64,000 nucleotides of DNA from the NCBI GenBank assembly GCA_002707525.1, contig PAND01000026.1, forward strand, positions 1-64,000, read 5' to 3'. A model generated the notes under the pieces. The model ran no database searches and had not been told where the DNA came from. It was given only the letters and a program-made list of their open reading frames with translations. Numbering within the stretch: position 1 is the first letter of the stretch; each line of letters opens with the position of its first letter. The position numbers and the translations under genes were made by a program. The stretch comes from Flavobacteriales bacterium. Its GTDB lineage: Bacteria > Bacteroidota > Bacteroidia > Flavobacteriales > Schleiferiaceae. Below, piece by piece: positions 18,016-26,616 of this stretch.

Positions 18016-18702
18016 TTAACCAAACATTGGGTTGAAGGAAGTGTCTTCCTTCGTCTTTTGTTCCTTTAGCAATTCTGCCAAGTCATCATCGAAATCTAAT
18101 GGTTTTCCATCAAGACATAGGTTAATCTTGAATCCATCATCAAATATTTCATTGATTCGTAGTGATAGTCTACCAATCGCATCTCCGCTAAGGTTGTGCT
18201 TTTCTGCCGCAGTGATAAGGTTCTCTGCAGAACTCATTACCATGCCCATAAGCAATCCTTTGCACTCATCAAGAACCATAGTCAATATGCGACCACGTTC
18301 TGTTTTTGCTTGCGATACTGTAGTTTTCTTTTGTAATACAATCCTGTATACAAGTACGAACTTCAATGCATCTCTAAACTCTGGTTCGTCAATAAATTTA
18401 CGAACAGGGTCTTTAGAGCGTTCTTCGACTTTTGCCTTGAACCCTTCTGGATTATTCAAATATTCCGAGAAGTCTTTCACCGCTCCATCAAATAGAGCAT
18501 GTAGTGGTTCTGTTGCCGCAGGGGGAATATCTTCATCACCTAATCTACCAATAATCAACTTCTGTAAGTCTTTTATGTTCAAGTTGTCAAGGTAATTTTT
18601 TCCTTGAGATTTAAATTCTTGATATATAGCCATTACACTGAATAATTCAGTTGCTGTAAATAGTAGTTCGATGTCACGTTTTTTCCAACGTATTTCTCCC
18701 AT
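18016..18702 (-). CDS. Unknown helical protein (228 aa)
   Basis: An all-alpha protein with alternating charged and hydrophobic helices. It ends SFNPMFG, another aromatic C-terminal tip like its neighbours. The start follows the clean tetraloop hairpin GGGC-GAAA-GCCC and TTAGAC. No enzyme motif seen. Confidence 0.7.
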   Translation of the reverse strand: MGEIRWKKRDIELLFTATELFSVMAIYQEFKSQGKNYLDNLNIKDLQKLIIGRLGDEDIPPAATEPLHALFDGAVKDFSEYLNNPEGFKAKVEERSKDPVRKFIDEPEFRDALKFVLVYRIVLQKKTTVSQAKTERGRILTMVLDECKGLLMGMVMSSAENLITAAEKHNLSGDAIGRLSLRINEIFDDGFKINLCLDGKPLDFDDDLAELLKEQKTKEDTSFNPMFG

Positions 18703-18727
18703 GTCTAAGGGCTTTCGCCCACTGTAT

Positions 18728-18862
18728 TTATTGGTGTTTCATCCACCATGGATATTCATTTCTTCTTTCCATGGTTCTACACCTTGCTTCATGCCTGCAA
18801 GTTTCGCAAAGTTTTCCCTTGCCTATACTTGCATAACATACCCTGCATTCTTTAGGGTTCAC
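18728..18862 (-). CDS. Zinc-finger microprotein, GTG start (44 aa)
   Basis: GTG immediately after CCCCTA opens 44 codons with CRVCY (residue 6) and CETCRH (residue 19), a four-Cys zinc ribbon, then a basic tail and Trp pair. Its junction hairpins on both sides are GGGCGAAAGCCC variants, so it is a genuine cistron between the 228-residue protein and Ycf46. Confidence 0.62.
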   Translation of the reverse strand: MNPKECRVCYASIGKGKLCETCRHEARCRTMERRNEYPWWMKHQ

Positions 18863-18879
18863 TAGGGGCTTTCGCCCGA

Positions 18880-20613
18880 TTAAATGACATTACGAAGGCT
18901 GCCATTGTCCTCATCACCGTCATCAGTAAGACTGATGCTGTCAGTGTTTGCAGGAACCATTGTGCCTTCAGTAACCCAACGCCTCATGTTTGCAATCTGT
19001 TCCGAATAGGTTTTAGCCGTCGGAACTGTGTTGGTGATTGCTTTGATGAAGTCTTGTTGTTCGGTTTTCTTTCGTCCATTTACGAATGCGTATGACATTC
19101 CCAGTTCGATTGCCTGTTCAATGTCGCTACCGGAGTACTCATTGGTCAAACGTACAAGTTCGGCCAAGTCATAGTCTGCTCCGCTATGCTTTCGCTTTGA
19201 AAGATGGATATTAAAAATTGCCTCTCGACCCTTCGCAGATGGTAAATCCACGAAGTATCTCAAGTCAAATCGACGAACAAGTTCCACGGGGAACTTGCTC
19301 ATGTCATTCGCTGTAAAGATGAAGAATACACCCAGTTCACCGGCTTCCTCGCTCATAAAGTTGAGGAATTGGCCTAGTACTGCTGAATGTGCTCCACCGT
19401 CAGACACTCTGTCTTGTTTTCCGAGCATTTTCTCTGCTTCGTCAAACATGATTCCGATTGGGGCTGCTGCCCTACACGTTGCAAGTAATCTTGCCACTTG
19501 TGCTTCGGAACCACCCACATATTGATTTTTCAAGTTGTGAGCAGCCACTTCAAGGATGTTGATTCCCAACTCCTTTGCTAGTGCTTTTGCTGTTAGCGTT
19601 TTACCAGTTCCGGGTACACCTGCAAAGATGACCCCAGTTGGCATTCTAATAAATCCAAAATCTTTAGCCTCGGTACTGAACCTAGGCTTGAGAAGTCGGA
19701 CTCCTTCTTTCATATTTTCTAATCCACCTACATCATCCATGCTAGTATCAGAGGTTAGGAGTTTGTACCCCATCTCTGTTACCTTCTTTGCTTTTTCGGA
19801 TAGTATGTAGTCAGTATCAAGATTCTTTGTTAGTGCAATACTCTTGCACAGTAAGTTCTCAATACCTACAGACGAAAGACCTCCACAAGTCGTAGCAACG
19901 GTTTCGATATCCATCTGTTCCATTGCTTCAATAAGGGGATAATCCCCCTTGCGTTTGGTCTTGAGTTGGTTCACCATACGTGACACCTGTGCAATGCGAC
20001 CTTGTTGGTCAGGCATTGGTAGTGTCGATGAATCAACCCATTCTCCCAGTTCATCTGGGATGTCAATTGTAGTTGGAGCAAGCATTACAATGAGCATATC
20101 TAGCCCTTTGCTTGCAATCTCCTCAAATAATTTGAGGGTCATATCAACAAGATACTTGTTGTGTCCAACCCAGTTATGCCAATCTCTTAGGATAAAAACA
20201 GCACCGGGGGCGGATTCGCCTTCCGGTATACTGTACTCCTTTTTGGACCATTGAGGGTAGTTGCTCATCCATTCAATTGCGAATGGAATTGTGCTACCTT
20301 CTGCACCATTTTTAGGCATGTACTCTGCTCCTTTGACGTACTCAACCTTAGTACCGATGAAATCGGTTTGGTCTTTTGCAGTCTCCAAAATTTGGGTACT
20401 TTTGTTTACCTTTTTGTAAATGGCCAGTTCTTTAAATCCATCAACAAGTCGCCACTCGAATACTCGGGGGCGGACACCTGTCTTTTGGCTTCCTCTGGTC
20501 ACAGCGTATTGGCAAAGATGTGTTCTCACATCTTTTTGTTCAACTGTTACAACACTTATAGCCGGCACTGAAGCCGCTCTACAAGCGTGTACTTGGTCTG
20601 TAAATTCAACCAT
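18880..20613 (-). CDS. Ycf46-like AAA+ ATPase (577 aa)
   Basis: It matches the Ycf46/AAA family: an N-terminal domain (FTDQVHACRAASVPAISV; AVFILRDWHNW; IVMLAPTTIDIPDEL; linker with GLS...GIENLL) followed by a complete AAA+ module. Walker A GVPGTGKT is near residue 331, Walker B IMFDEAEK near 386, sensor-1-like TANDMS and Arg finger region VRRFDLRYF follow, then a lid domain. The start at MVEF was preferred because known members begin there. It should act as a hexameric ATP-driven remodeller. Ycf35 and DUF2997 partners are encoded upstream at 22.9-23.7 kb, the combination conserved in cyanobacteria and other bacteria, where the function is still poorly defined. Confidence 0.85.
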   Translation of the reverse strand: MVEFTDQVHACRAASVPAISVVTVEQKDVRTHLCQYAVTRGSQKTGVRPRVFEWRLVDGFKELAIYKKVNKSTQILETAKDQTDFIGTKVEYVKGAEYMPKNGAEGSTIPFAIEWMSNYPQWSKKEYSIPEGESAPGAVFILRDWHNWVGHNKYLVDMTLKLFEEIASKGLDMLIVMLAPTTIDIPDELGEWVDSSTLPMPDQQGRIAQVSRMVNQLKTKRKGDYPLIEAMEQMDIETVATTCGGLSSVGIENLLCKSIALTKNLDTDYILSEKAKKVTEMGYKLLTSDTSMDDVGGLENMKEGVRLLKPRFSTEAKDFGFIRMPTGVIFAGVPGTGKTLTAKALAKELGINILEVAAHNLKNQYVGGSEAQVARLLATCRAAAPIGIMFDEAEKMLGKQDRVSDGGAHSAVLGQFLNFMSEEAGELGVFFIFTANDMSKFPVELVRRFDLRYFVDLPSAKGREAIFNIHLSKRKHSGADYDLAELVRLTNEYSGSDIEQAIELGMSYAFVNGRKKTEQQDFIKAITNTVPTAKTYSEQIANMRRWVTEGTMVPANTDSISLTDDGDEDNGSLRNVI

Positions 20614-20700
20614 GTCTGAGTCCTTTTGATAGGACGATACTGCGGGTGTATTATCATTTCGCACTAGGGTTTTGTAATGATGTGGGACCGAACCCACACA

Positions 20701-20930
20701 GGCCTACTAGAGATAGGCCATCATTTACCCGCATGAAGAAAATCTACGTTTGCTTTTATAGGTCAGGACTTGAGTCCTAATCTTTCACTTGTCATGGTAG
20801 GTCTACTCCGGAGCACCACAATAGTGGAGCGAGAGTAGACATTGTCAAAATCAGTTTAGTTATTCTTCCTGTTTTCACCGCCCATTTCTGGTGCGGAAGA
20901 ACTTCAGGAAGTTAGCACGAATAACCGCTC
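20701..20930 (-). ncRNA. Candidate structured leader RNA upstream of Ycf46
   Basis: Consecutive stems can be drawn by eye: GGCCTA/TAGGCC (20701-20719), AGGACT/AGTCCT near 20765-20778, GTCTACTC (20801-20808) with GAGTAGAC (20833-20840) enclosing CCAC-AATA-GTGG, and a two-part stem GTTATTC+TTCCTG (20859-20871) with CAGGAA+GAATAAC (20905-20925) enclosing CACC/GGTG. It lies directly in the presumed 5' leader of the ATPase. Strand and extent are inferred. Confidence 0.45.
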
Positions 20931-21456
20931 CCCCAGACATATCTATAGAGATAATCTAGGTTTGGTAGTTAATTATGGTGATATCTGCTTCCGGTAGAAG
21001 TCAGGATACCTTGCAATTGCGTTCGTTCCTTTCAGAACACATTTTGCGCCGCACGGAAATCGTGGAGACATTCAAGGAACTATTCGATGGCAACTTGCCA
21101 TCTCTTAGTTACGTGTCTAAACGTACGTTACCTTCTGGTACCGTCGGGAAAACTCGTCAAAGCCTGCTCAGGAAAACCTGTGCGGACTGCATCATACTGA
21201 TGCTCCGAAGAAGTGCTCTGGGTATGCTTATCTTTGTAGAGGCAGAAAGAAGTAGAAGATGTACATCTGATACTAATAGTGTATTAGAGATGGCACAAAT
21301 CTACTTTTGCTCTTGATTAAGTTTCCAGAAGAGCGCAATCGGCTATAGTTCACCGCCATCTTGGACGGTTCAACTTTTTATTGTAAGAGAAGATATCTTA
21401 TCTTTCTCTTTCCGTTAACGCTTATTCTTCTAAATAGTGTGAGGAGTCTTCAGTTC

Positions 21457-21672
21457 TTATAGAACTAGTCGGCTCCTTATCTTGTGAGTTTGATTGACTG
21501 TTGTGGTCCAAGTGGCAGTGTCCAGCATTTGGACCTCCACTATTTCCACTTTCATTCCAATTAATGTTGGATATCTGTCGTCTGTTGTGATGCATTGTGC
21601 TTCAAACAGGTCTAGACGTCCTCGATTAATAGTTATTTCTCGTGCGCACATGTAACGTAATCTAAGTTTCAT
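21457..21672 (-). CDS. Possible small protein (71 aa)
   Basis: A 71-codon frame starting MKLRLRYMCAREI with plausible alternating strands. It shares the direction of neighbouring genes. The stop lies beside a perfect AGTTCT-TAT-AGAACT hairpin (about 21452-21467). There is no Shine-Dalgarno or junction motif, so it may be fortuitous. Confidence 0.4.
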   Translation of the reverse strand: MKLRLRYMCAREITINRGRLDLFEAQCITTDDRYPTLIGMKVEIVEVQMLDTATWTTTVNQTHKIRSRLVL

Positions 21673-22684
21673 CTTGTAGATGTGGATTCAACTAAATTCT
21701 GCTGCTTGGAATTCTCCCTGATGGAAGTAGTTCCAGCATTCTTTAGTTTAAATCTTAGATAGAAATTGTGCTGTTTATGCTTCTAGGCCGCAGGCCTGTG
21801 AAGTATAGTTTACTGACTTATCGACTAGACCTCGGCTCCCAGTGACTTGGTCCCTAGGGTTGCATTAGAGTTAGCCTTTATAGGCAAATCTAGTTTTCAT
21901 GATAGTTTTAGTACTCTAATGGAACTAGAATCCTTGCCAACGTTGTTGAGCAGGATACTGATTCCTCTGAGTGTTTGTGTTTTCGTAGAATATTGCTTGC
22001 CATTCTGCTAGCAGGCTTCTGCCAACTAGCGTTAAACAAGTATATTGTTTTGGGAAAGGTAGTTTTAGTGGCTTTCTGGCCAGTTAGTACTACTTATCTT
22101 CCTACAGAGTTGTAAATTTAGTCGTAATTATCGGCATCGAGAATAATCTCCTTCCACACTATTCGTGTAGAAGATGTCACATCCTGTCGTCGAAAGGGTC
22201 CCCATCGCCCGGATAAACTACGTTTAACCCGAGTAATTACCGGTTAAAGTTAGACTTTCGTCTCTTGTCCCGGGTAGCAGATTAAGATGAAGATTAGTAA
22301 CGAGATGTTACAAATCTGTATCTTGCATGCTTTGAGTGTCTTTCAACAGCACGTGCTGCTAGCACAATGCTTGCCTTACACGGTACATATAGTAGGAAAT
22401 CTACTTTTCCTCGTGTGAGTGATAATATATGGGCAAACTAGTCTCCTAGGGCCCTCTGACTTATTCTGATTACTTTGTTAGGACAAGGAGTCGTGTATAC
22501 CACTCCCGGTTCCACAGCCACTGGCAAACAGGTTTCCCTAGATGCCGGCTTAGTATATCTTTAGTTGAATCTCCAACTAAATCTCTGTTAAAACTCTGCG
22601 GCGTTGACCAGACCAGATGTCCGGAGCAATGCCTGCAGAGTGGGAAGCGTCTTGCCGCCTTCGTGATAACGTCGTTACCAACGA

Positions 22685-22780
22685 GGAGCAGCCTTATACG
22701 CAAAATCAAATGATTTTGCCCGTCTTTGAATCCCGTATTCCCGTCACAGCAACGCATCTAAATGCGTATAAGGCTGCTCC
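22685..22780. repeat. 17-bp perfect inverted repeat with nested hairpins
   Basis: GGAGCAGCCTTATACGC (22685-22701) is repeated in exact reverse complement at 22764-22780. The 62-base interior holds AAAATCA-AA-TGATTTT and GCATCTAAATGC hairpins, giving a three-way junction. It could be an RNA domain, a cruciform/origin element or a strong end-of-transcript structure downstream of DUF2997. Confidence 0.7.
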
Positions 22781-22876
22781 GAGATTACTCTTTTATTTTT
22801 CTAACGTCATTGAACGTGAATACTCACGTCCTCAGTGGTGTGCGATACACCCTAGGGGCTCATGGCCCGGTATTGG

Positions 22877-23080
22877 TTACTTGTCTTTCAACTCTTCCTT
22901 AAGTTTGATACCGCCGTCGCCAGCGTAGTATTCAGCCTTAAGTTGTCTGTCTTCAACTTTACCAAGTTTGCTTTCTAGCATGGCAGTGGCCAATGTACAT
23001 TCATTGCCTTTCATACCATGCGTTTCGATTGTCATCTTGCCGTTGGCTCCAACGGTAATAGTTACTTTCTTTTGTTGCAT
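22877..23080 (-). CDS. DUF2997-family protein (67 aa)
   Basis: KVTITVGANGKMTIETHGMKGNECTLATAMLESKLGKV-like layout matches DUF2997: a short beta hairpin with G-K/T-GxKGxxC then a helix ending in a KxEYY motif. These proteins accompany Ycf35 and Ycf46 in bacteria. The ATG at 23080 is preceded by GAGGTGA at ideal spacing, overlapping the Ycf35 stop, so the two are translationally coupled. Role unknown; probably a partner or substrate adaptor of the ATPase. Confidence 0.78.
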   Translation of the reverse strand: MQQKKVTITVGANGKMTIETHGMKGNECTLATAMLESKLGKVEDRQLKAEYYAGDGGIKLKEELKDK

Positions 23081-23090
23081 TTTCTTCACC

Positions 23091-23708
23091 TCAGATGTAA
23101 GAACCAACAATAGAAGATTGTACTAATTCAATCTCGTGCTCTGCTTGTAGTTGTCCTGACTCGTTTTCTCCAATAGTTACCTTGATTTCATTGACTGCAT
23201 AACCCGCTAAGTTGGGGTCTACTCGGACACATTCTTTGGCTACTGCCAATGTATATCCTCGTGAGAGCATACCCATGACCGCTTGTTGGCGGGAAGGGTA
23301 GTTTCTCATTGCGTCAGTAATTTGTTGAGTAGTATAGTCGTCGTTTTGTTTTGCAAGTTGGCTCTCTGTAGAGAGTCTGTCGCCTGCAATTGCATCCTTC
23401 ACTTCGGAGTTGGCTAAAAAGCCATACCCATATCCGCCCCAGTCAGCAACCAATTGATAGGTGCCGTCTGGTGCAAGTGCGAACCCAAGGTCATACTTGT
23501 TATTGGTTCTTGCAACAATCTTAATTGGATTCTTGCCAAAGTGAGTAGCAGTATCGCCGTGATAACCACGGCAAACAACGGTACTACCATTATATTCAAA
23601 GTCACTGGCGACCTCTACTGATTCAATAAATGGAAAGGCTTCTTTAATTGCCTCCACTACCAGTTCGGGGTCCGTGTACTCTGTCTTAACTTCTTCAAAG
23701 TGACTCAT
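23091..23708 (-). CDS. Ycf35 (DUF1257)-like protein (205 aa)
   Basis: It begins MSHFEEVKTEYTD as Ycf35 family members do (MSHFxxxKT). A VRGYxGxT-like segment (CRGYHGDTATHFG, near residue 50) and YDLGFALAPDGTYQLVADWGG (near 90-110) follow, the family's central signature. The extra C-terminal 80 residues are unique here. It forms a module with DUF2997 immediately downstream and the Ycf46 ATPase. Its biochemical role is not established in any organism I know of. Confidence 0.82.
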   Translation of the reverse strand: MSHFEEVKTEYTDPELVVEAIKEAFPFIESVEVASDFEYNGSTVVCRGYHGDTATHFGKNPIKIVARTNNKYDLGFALAPDGTYQLVADWGGYGYGFLANSEVKDAIAGDRLSTESQLAKQNDDYTTQQITDAMRNYPSRQQAVMGMLSRGYTLAVAKECVRVDPNLAGYAVNEIKVTIGENESGQLQAEHEIELVQSSIVGSYI

Positions 23709-23802
23709 AATAGTCTACGATAGACGACAGTACAAAAAGAATTACAGCCCATGATTCCGTAATGCGGTAATCACCGGGCTGTATATTGCTCTGTCGTTTT
23801 AT
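23695..23802 (-). CDS. Possible 35-aa membrane peptide with ATA start
   Basis: Directly after the leader element's CTTAG, where related genes have ATG, stands ATA. It opens 35 codons ending in a hydrophobic segment (SWAVILFVLSSIV), and the stop overlaps the Ycf35 start by 14 bases. The position and coupling suggest a real gene with a non-standard start, but it has no canonical start codon. Confidence 0.35.
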   Translation of the reverse strand: MKRQSNIQPGDYRITESWAVILFVLSSIVDYYESL

Positions 23803-23870
23803 CTAAGTGGTGAGCAAACAGGCTCCGAGATTTGGTAGTCTCATCATCGCTTGTTTGATTTCGTTTTTAG
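23803..23870 (-). promoter_or_regulatory. Leader element, copy 1
   Basis: It shares the plan of five other copies: AAAAACGAA at its 5' end, then an outer stem (CAAACA/TGTTTG), an inner stem GAGA/TCTC with loop containing TACCAA, ending CTTAG. A short frame from ATGATG (MMRLPNLGACLLTT) ends exactly at the TAG. It lies upstream of the ATA frame and the Ycf35/DUF2997 pair. Confidence 0.5.
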
Positions 23871-23891
23871 TCGGCTCACCACACGTACAAC

Positions 23892-25640
23892 TCAAGTACG
23901 TTGCAAAATAAGCAGGTCATCCCAGTTGTTGAGGGTTTCTCCTGCTTTAAGTCGCTTAATGATAGAGTCTTCCTCACGCTTGTTAGTGCGCTGCGGTAGT
24001 GTCTCTTTCACATCGAGTTGGTCGTCTGCATCCCATACGTGTGCAAATTGACTTGCTCCACGGGTACGAAGGAATCTGGATTCAAATGGCCCAGTCATGT
24101 GCCCGGACTTTGTCTTTCGACCTAGCCCAAGGAACATCTTAGCCCTTGCATCTTTACCTTCGCCGTCGGCGTATATAGCACACTGGATAATAACTGGGTC
24201 ATCAACCCACTGCAATCCTTTCTTTGTGCCCTTTGGCCTTCTTGCCTTTTCATCAACAAGATAGAATACGTCATACTTCATGGCAAATTTCTCTGCCTTC
24301 AACTTGATATATTTGTCCACGAATTTGTCCTTCGTGTACATATGCGACTTTGTTTCGCTAATCATGACTTGCATCATGGTCGGCTTTGCAATGTTAAACT
24401 CATAGTTCGGGGACTTGAAGTAAGCGGGTATTTTACTACTCGCCTTCCTAATCTCCGATAGAGAAATAAGTTGCTTTCCAAACTTGCGCTTTGCAGCACT
24501 CATGTTTGGTGTACCGTCGTCTTTTACGAGTTCGGCAAGACCTTCGCATCGGGCGTTAATTCCCTGAGGGTCCAAGTAGGCTTTCAAGCAGTTGGCTTCC
24601 CAAACTTTCTCAGTAAGGGTAGTCCACTTCTTGGTTGCTTCTTTGAACCACTTTGCTCCATTGCGTCCAGTCCACTTACCCTTGTCATTAAGGGTAGCAG
24701 TACCTTTTGCAATACGTTCCTTGAGGAACGGGTCATCCACCCGTCTAGTTCGACGGGTTTGTTCGTGTGTTCCAAGTACTTGTGATACTTGGTGCACTGA
24801 AAGCAGTGGTGTCTTCCGGCCCATTGATTGGGAGAGGATAGCAACAGTTTGCTTCCACTTCCATTTACAGGCAACAGATTGCGTAGTGTAACGCATCAAG
24901 AGTCTCGGACTTGCAATTGCTTGTCCAAAGATACCCTTTGCGCTCATCATAACGCTGAAGACCCACACAACCATCCAAGAGAATGGGGTATAAAAATTGC
25001 CCCAAACCCATAGTAGTGGACGTTGAAGGTTCTCTGGTAGAGGCCCTTCGGTGTCCTGATAGGTGTCTGCTTCGGCTTCCGCCTTAAACTCAGCAGCATA
25101 GTCAGGGATTCCCTGCTTTGCACTGCTGTGTTCTGGTAGGTGGCAGAACTTGGAACCTTTGCGGCTCTTTGCGCCACATCTGGTTTTCCCATCACGCTGG
25201 AATGCGTGACATTGGGTTTGTAGTTCTGCCCACGGTGCTTTTTTCCCATAGTTCTTCATGTCAGTAGCCTGCCGGTATGAACCGGGGCTCTTTCCACGTT
25301 GCTTTCTGGCGTACCGTGTTGGTTTTTTTCCAACTTCCGTCGGAATCATGTGAGGTCGGACTTGGACTACCTCGCGGTAGTCACGGCCCGAGCCATCAAC
25401 ATCGTTGTGTTCATCTGCCGTAATTGGCGCACCGGAAACGGTGGCCACGCCAGAATCAGTTGTGAATTTGGTCACAACTCCATCGAAACCTTCATGGTTT
25501 CGACCGGAAAACTTTCCGGATTTGTCGAAGACCTTTATTCCCTCAACTGGTTTAACCCCAGTTTGGTTTACGGCCTTCATGATTTCAGAGTCTGGTGAAC
25601 TCTTCTTTTCGTTTTTCTTTTCTTCAAGTATTTTACTCAT
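23892..25640 (-). CDS. Large protein with Cys3His finger (582 aa)
   Basis: Preceded by AGGAGGT at good spacing. Near residues 145-175 is CHAFQRDGKTRCGAKS followed by CHLPEH, a C-x10-C-x10-C-x4-H finger like those in the primase and in a 28-residue peptide at 62925. Residues about 205-245 are hydrophobic (WGNFYTPFSWMVVWVFSVMM), a probable membrane hairpin. The C-terminal half is basic and mixed alpha/beta, without recognised enzyme motifs. It is the first gene of the group leading into Ycf35/DUF2997. Confidence 0.72.
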   Translation of the reverse strand: MSKILEEKKNEKKSSPDSEIMKAVNQTGVKPVEGIKVFDKSGKFSGRNHEGFDGVVTKFTTDSGVATVSGAPITADEHNDVDGSGRDYREVVQVRPHMIPTEVGKKPTRYARKQRGKSPGSYRQATDMKNYGKKAPWAELQTQCHAFQRDGKTRCGAKSRKGSKFCHLPEHSSAKQGIPDYAAEFKAEAEADTYQDTEGPLPENLQRPLLWVWGNFYTPFSWMVVWVFSVMMSAKGIFGQAIASPRLLMRYTTQSVACKWKWKQTVAILSQSMGRKTPLLSVHQVSQVLGTHEQTRRTRRVDDPFLKERIAKGTATLNDKGKWTGRNGAKWFKEATKKWTTLTEKVWEANCLKAYLDPQGINARCEGLAELVKDDGTPNMSAAKRKFGKQLISLSEIRKASSKIPAYFKSPNYEFNIAKPTMMQVMISETKSHMYTKDKFVDKYIKLKAEKFAMKYDVFYLVDEKARRPKGTKKGLQWVDDPVIIQCAIYADGEGKDARAKMFLGLGRKTKSGHMTGPFESRFLRTRGASQFAHVWDADDQLDVKETLPQRTNKREEDSIIKRLKAGETLNNWDDLLILQRT

Positions 25641-25699
25641 GTCGATTTACCTCCTGTTCAAAACAGGAACTAGGTCGGGATTTATACCGACGCTAGAAA

Positions 25700-25849
25700 T
25701 CAAGTTAATTTCGTACCCTTAGGGGTATTCTTAATCAATTTCTTTATTGAAGAATTGGTGCTAGTCTTTTGCCTGTTACCATTCCTTCTATGTTTACTAT
25801 GTGAACTCTGTGTAGACACTGAGTTCAGGCTTACTGATAAGTAACGCAT
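25700..25849 (-). CDS. Small basic Ser/Lys-rich protein (49 aa)
   Basis: ATG follows CTAGACT of the junction family. The 49 residues are Ser/Asn/Lys/Arg-rich (HSKHRRNGNRQKT), with no fold visible. It may be a nucleic-acid-binding peptide or a leader of the 582-residue protein. Moderate support from the junction only. Confidence 0.45.
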   Translation of the reverse strand: MRYLSVSLNSVSTQSSHSKHRRNGNRQKTSTNSSIKKLIKNTPKGTKLT

Positions 25850-26430
25850 AGTCTAGGGGCATCAATAGGCAAGTGAGTTGCGCTCACATCATGATGGTCA
25901 AATCATGTCCTAAATGGCTGACGCCCGGTTGGGTTCGCTACATTTCGCTTTTTAGTATAAGATTCCGAATCCTTTACCGTATTATGCTTGTATTCACAAA
26001 GCCCTAGAGGGGATTACTCCCCCACAGTGTTACTTATCCTCTCGGACCATAGATGATTTAGTAATGACTTGCGGCCACCACGTATCTTGTAACAAGACCC
26101 CTAAGTATCTCGTCATCCGACGAGTTACCTGAGTATTTCTACAATTCTCAGGGGTCTGTAATTATGTCCTTTTTTGATAAGTAACAAAAAAGATAAACGC
26201 CATTGCAATATACACTTAATATCAGCCAAAAGGCTGCGAGTATACGCAATAGCGTTAGGTCGAAGAGGGTCTTCCCTCCTCATTATGCTAGCGTATGTTA
26301 TAGTAACGATACCCTAACATTTACCAATAGTAAGACGTTTGTTACCGAGGTTCTTTCTCGGCAACAACATCTTGGGTCTTTGGTTCTAAGAGGCCTTGGT
26401 AAAAGGCGTCGTATTTTGTCCTACATGGTT
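25850..26430. other. Intergenic, hairpin-rich
   Basis: No convincing gene, though a 28-codon frame begins in a CTCGTC-GGAT-GACGAG hairpin near 26120. Hairpins: GGGGGAGTAATCCCC-TCTAG near 26000, CAGCC-AAAA-GGCTG near 26224, ACGC-AATA-GCGT near 26244, GAGGG-TCTT-CCCTC just before the conserved 18-mer, TTGTTaCCGAG...CTCGGcAACAA near 26338-26367. Confidence 0.45.
26264..26370 (-). ncRNA. Recurrent structured element, copy A
   Basis: Contains the conserved core CCTCATTATGCTAGCGTA at 26278-26295, flanked on the left by GAGGG-TCTT-CCCTC and on the right by GATACCC sequence and a further 11-bp hairpin. Three more copies occur at 29401, 31443 and 33891. Strand is a guess from the surrounding genes. 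Confidence 0.5.
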
Positions 26431-26568
26431 CTACTCCTTTTTGGGGCAGGAGCAACCGCAGAAGCAGCATCTGCTGCATTCACGGCACTCTATTTTTCTC
26501 CATTCAGCAGTGTATATTTCATCACCGCATCGAGAGCAGATACCATCAAATGTTTCCATTACTGACAT
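26431..26568 (-). CDS. Cys-rich zinc microprotein (45 aa)
   Basis: Nine Cys in 45 residues (CSRCG, then CRECSRCCFCGCSC), enough for two zinc sites or a metallothionein-like cluster. ATG follows CCCTAGTT, the junction motif. Function unknown. Confidence 0.6.
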   Translation of the reverse strand: MSVMETFDGICSRCGDEIYTAEWRKIECRECSRCCFCGCSCPKKE

Positions 26569-26616
26569 AACTAGGGCACGACTACTGTTTATTTTTCAGT
26601 AGCCATACCGCTCAAT

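Larger units (their letters stand above)
277..22872 (-). repeat. Family of inter-gene hairpins ending in C(T)TAG before starts
   Basis: More than twenty junctions share one plan on the minus strand: the upstream stop lies in or beside a 4-6 bp stem-loop, then C(T)TAG, then 0-8 bases, then ATG or GTG. Examples near 277, 452, 590, 940, 2474, 2795, 4678, 5038, 6784, 7084, 7503, 7747, 8326, 10014, 10472, 11862, 13151, 14108, 16961, 18704, 18863, 22851. Stem sequences vary widely (GGAGG/CCTCC, GGGC/GCCC, GTCAG/CTGAC) while pairing and TAG are kept. Probably RNA-level signals for processing or translation start. Confidence 0.75.
20614..22876. other. 2.2-kb mostly non-coding region between DUF2997 and Ycf46 genes
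   Basis: Only one weak candidate gene (21457-21672) is seen. Otherwise the stretch contains many hairpins: CTTC-ACAC...GTGT-GAAG near 22150, TTTAGTTG-AATCTC-CAACTAAA near 22560-22581, CAGCACGTGCTG near 22346, and the two blocks listed separately. The right end carries GGGCCATGAGCCCC-TAG, the junction hairpin family. It is the likely leader of Ycf46 and may encode one or more structured RNAs. Confidence 0.55.

Noticed and set aside
20975-21316. 113-codon plus-strand frame in the gap before Ycf46
   Set aside because: Ser/Arg/Leu-rich composition, no start signal, opposite direction to all neighbours and overlapping RNA-like stems.
20614-22876. rRNA or RNase P RNA in the 2.2-kb gap
   Set aside because: None of the conserved rRNA or RNase P sequence blocks could be found on either strand.
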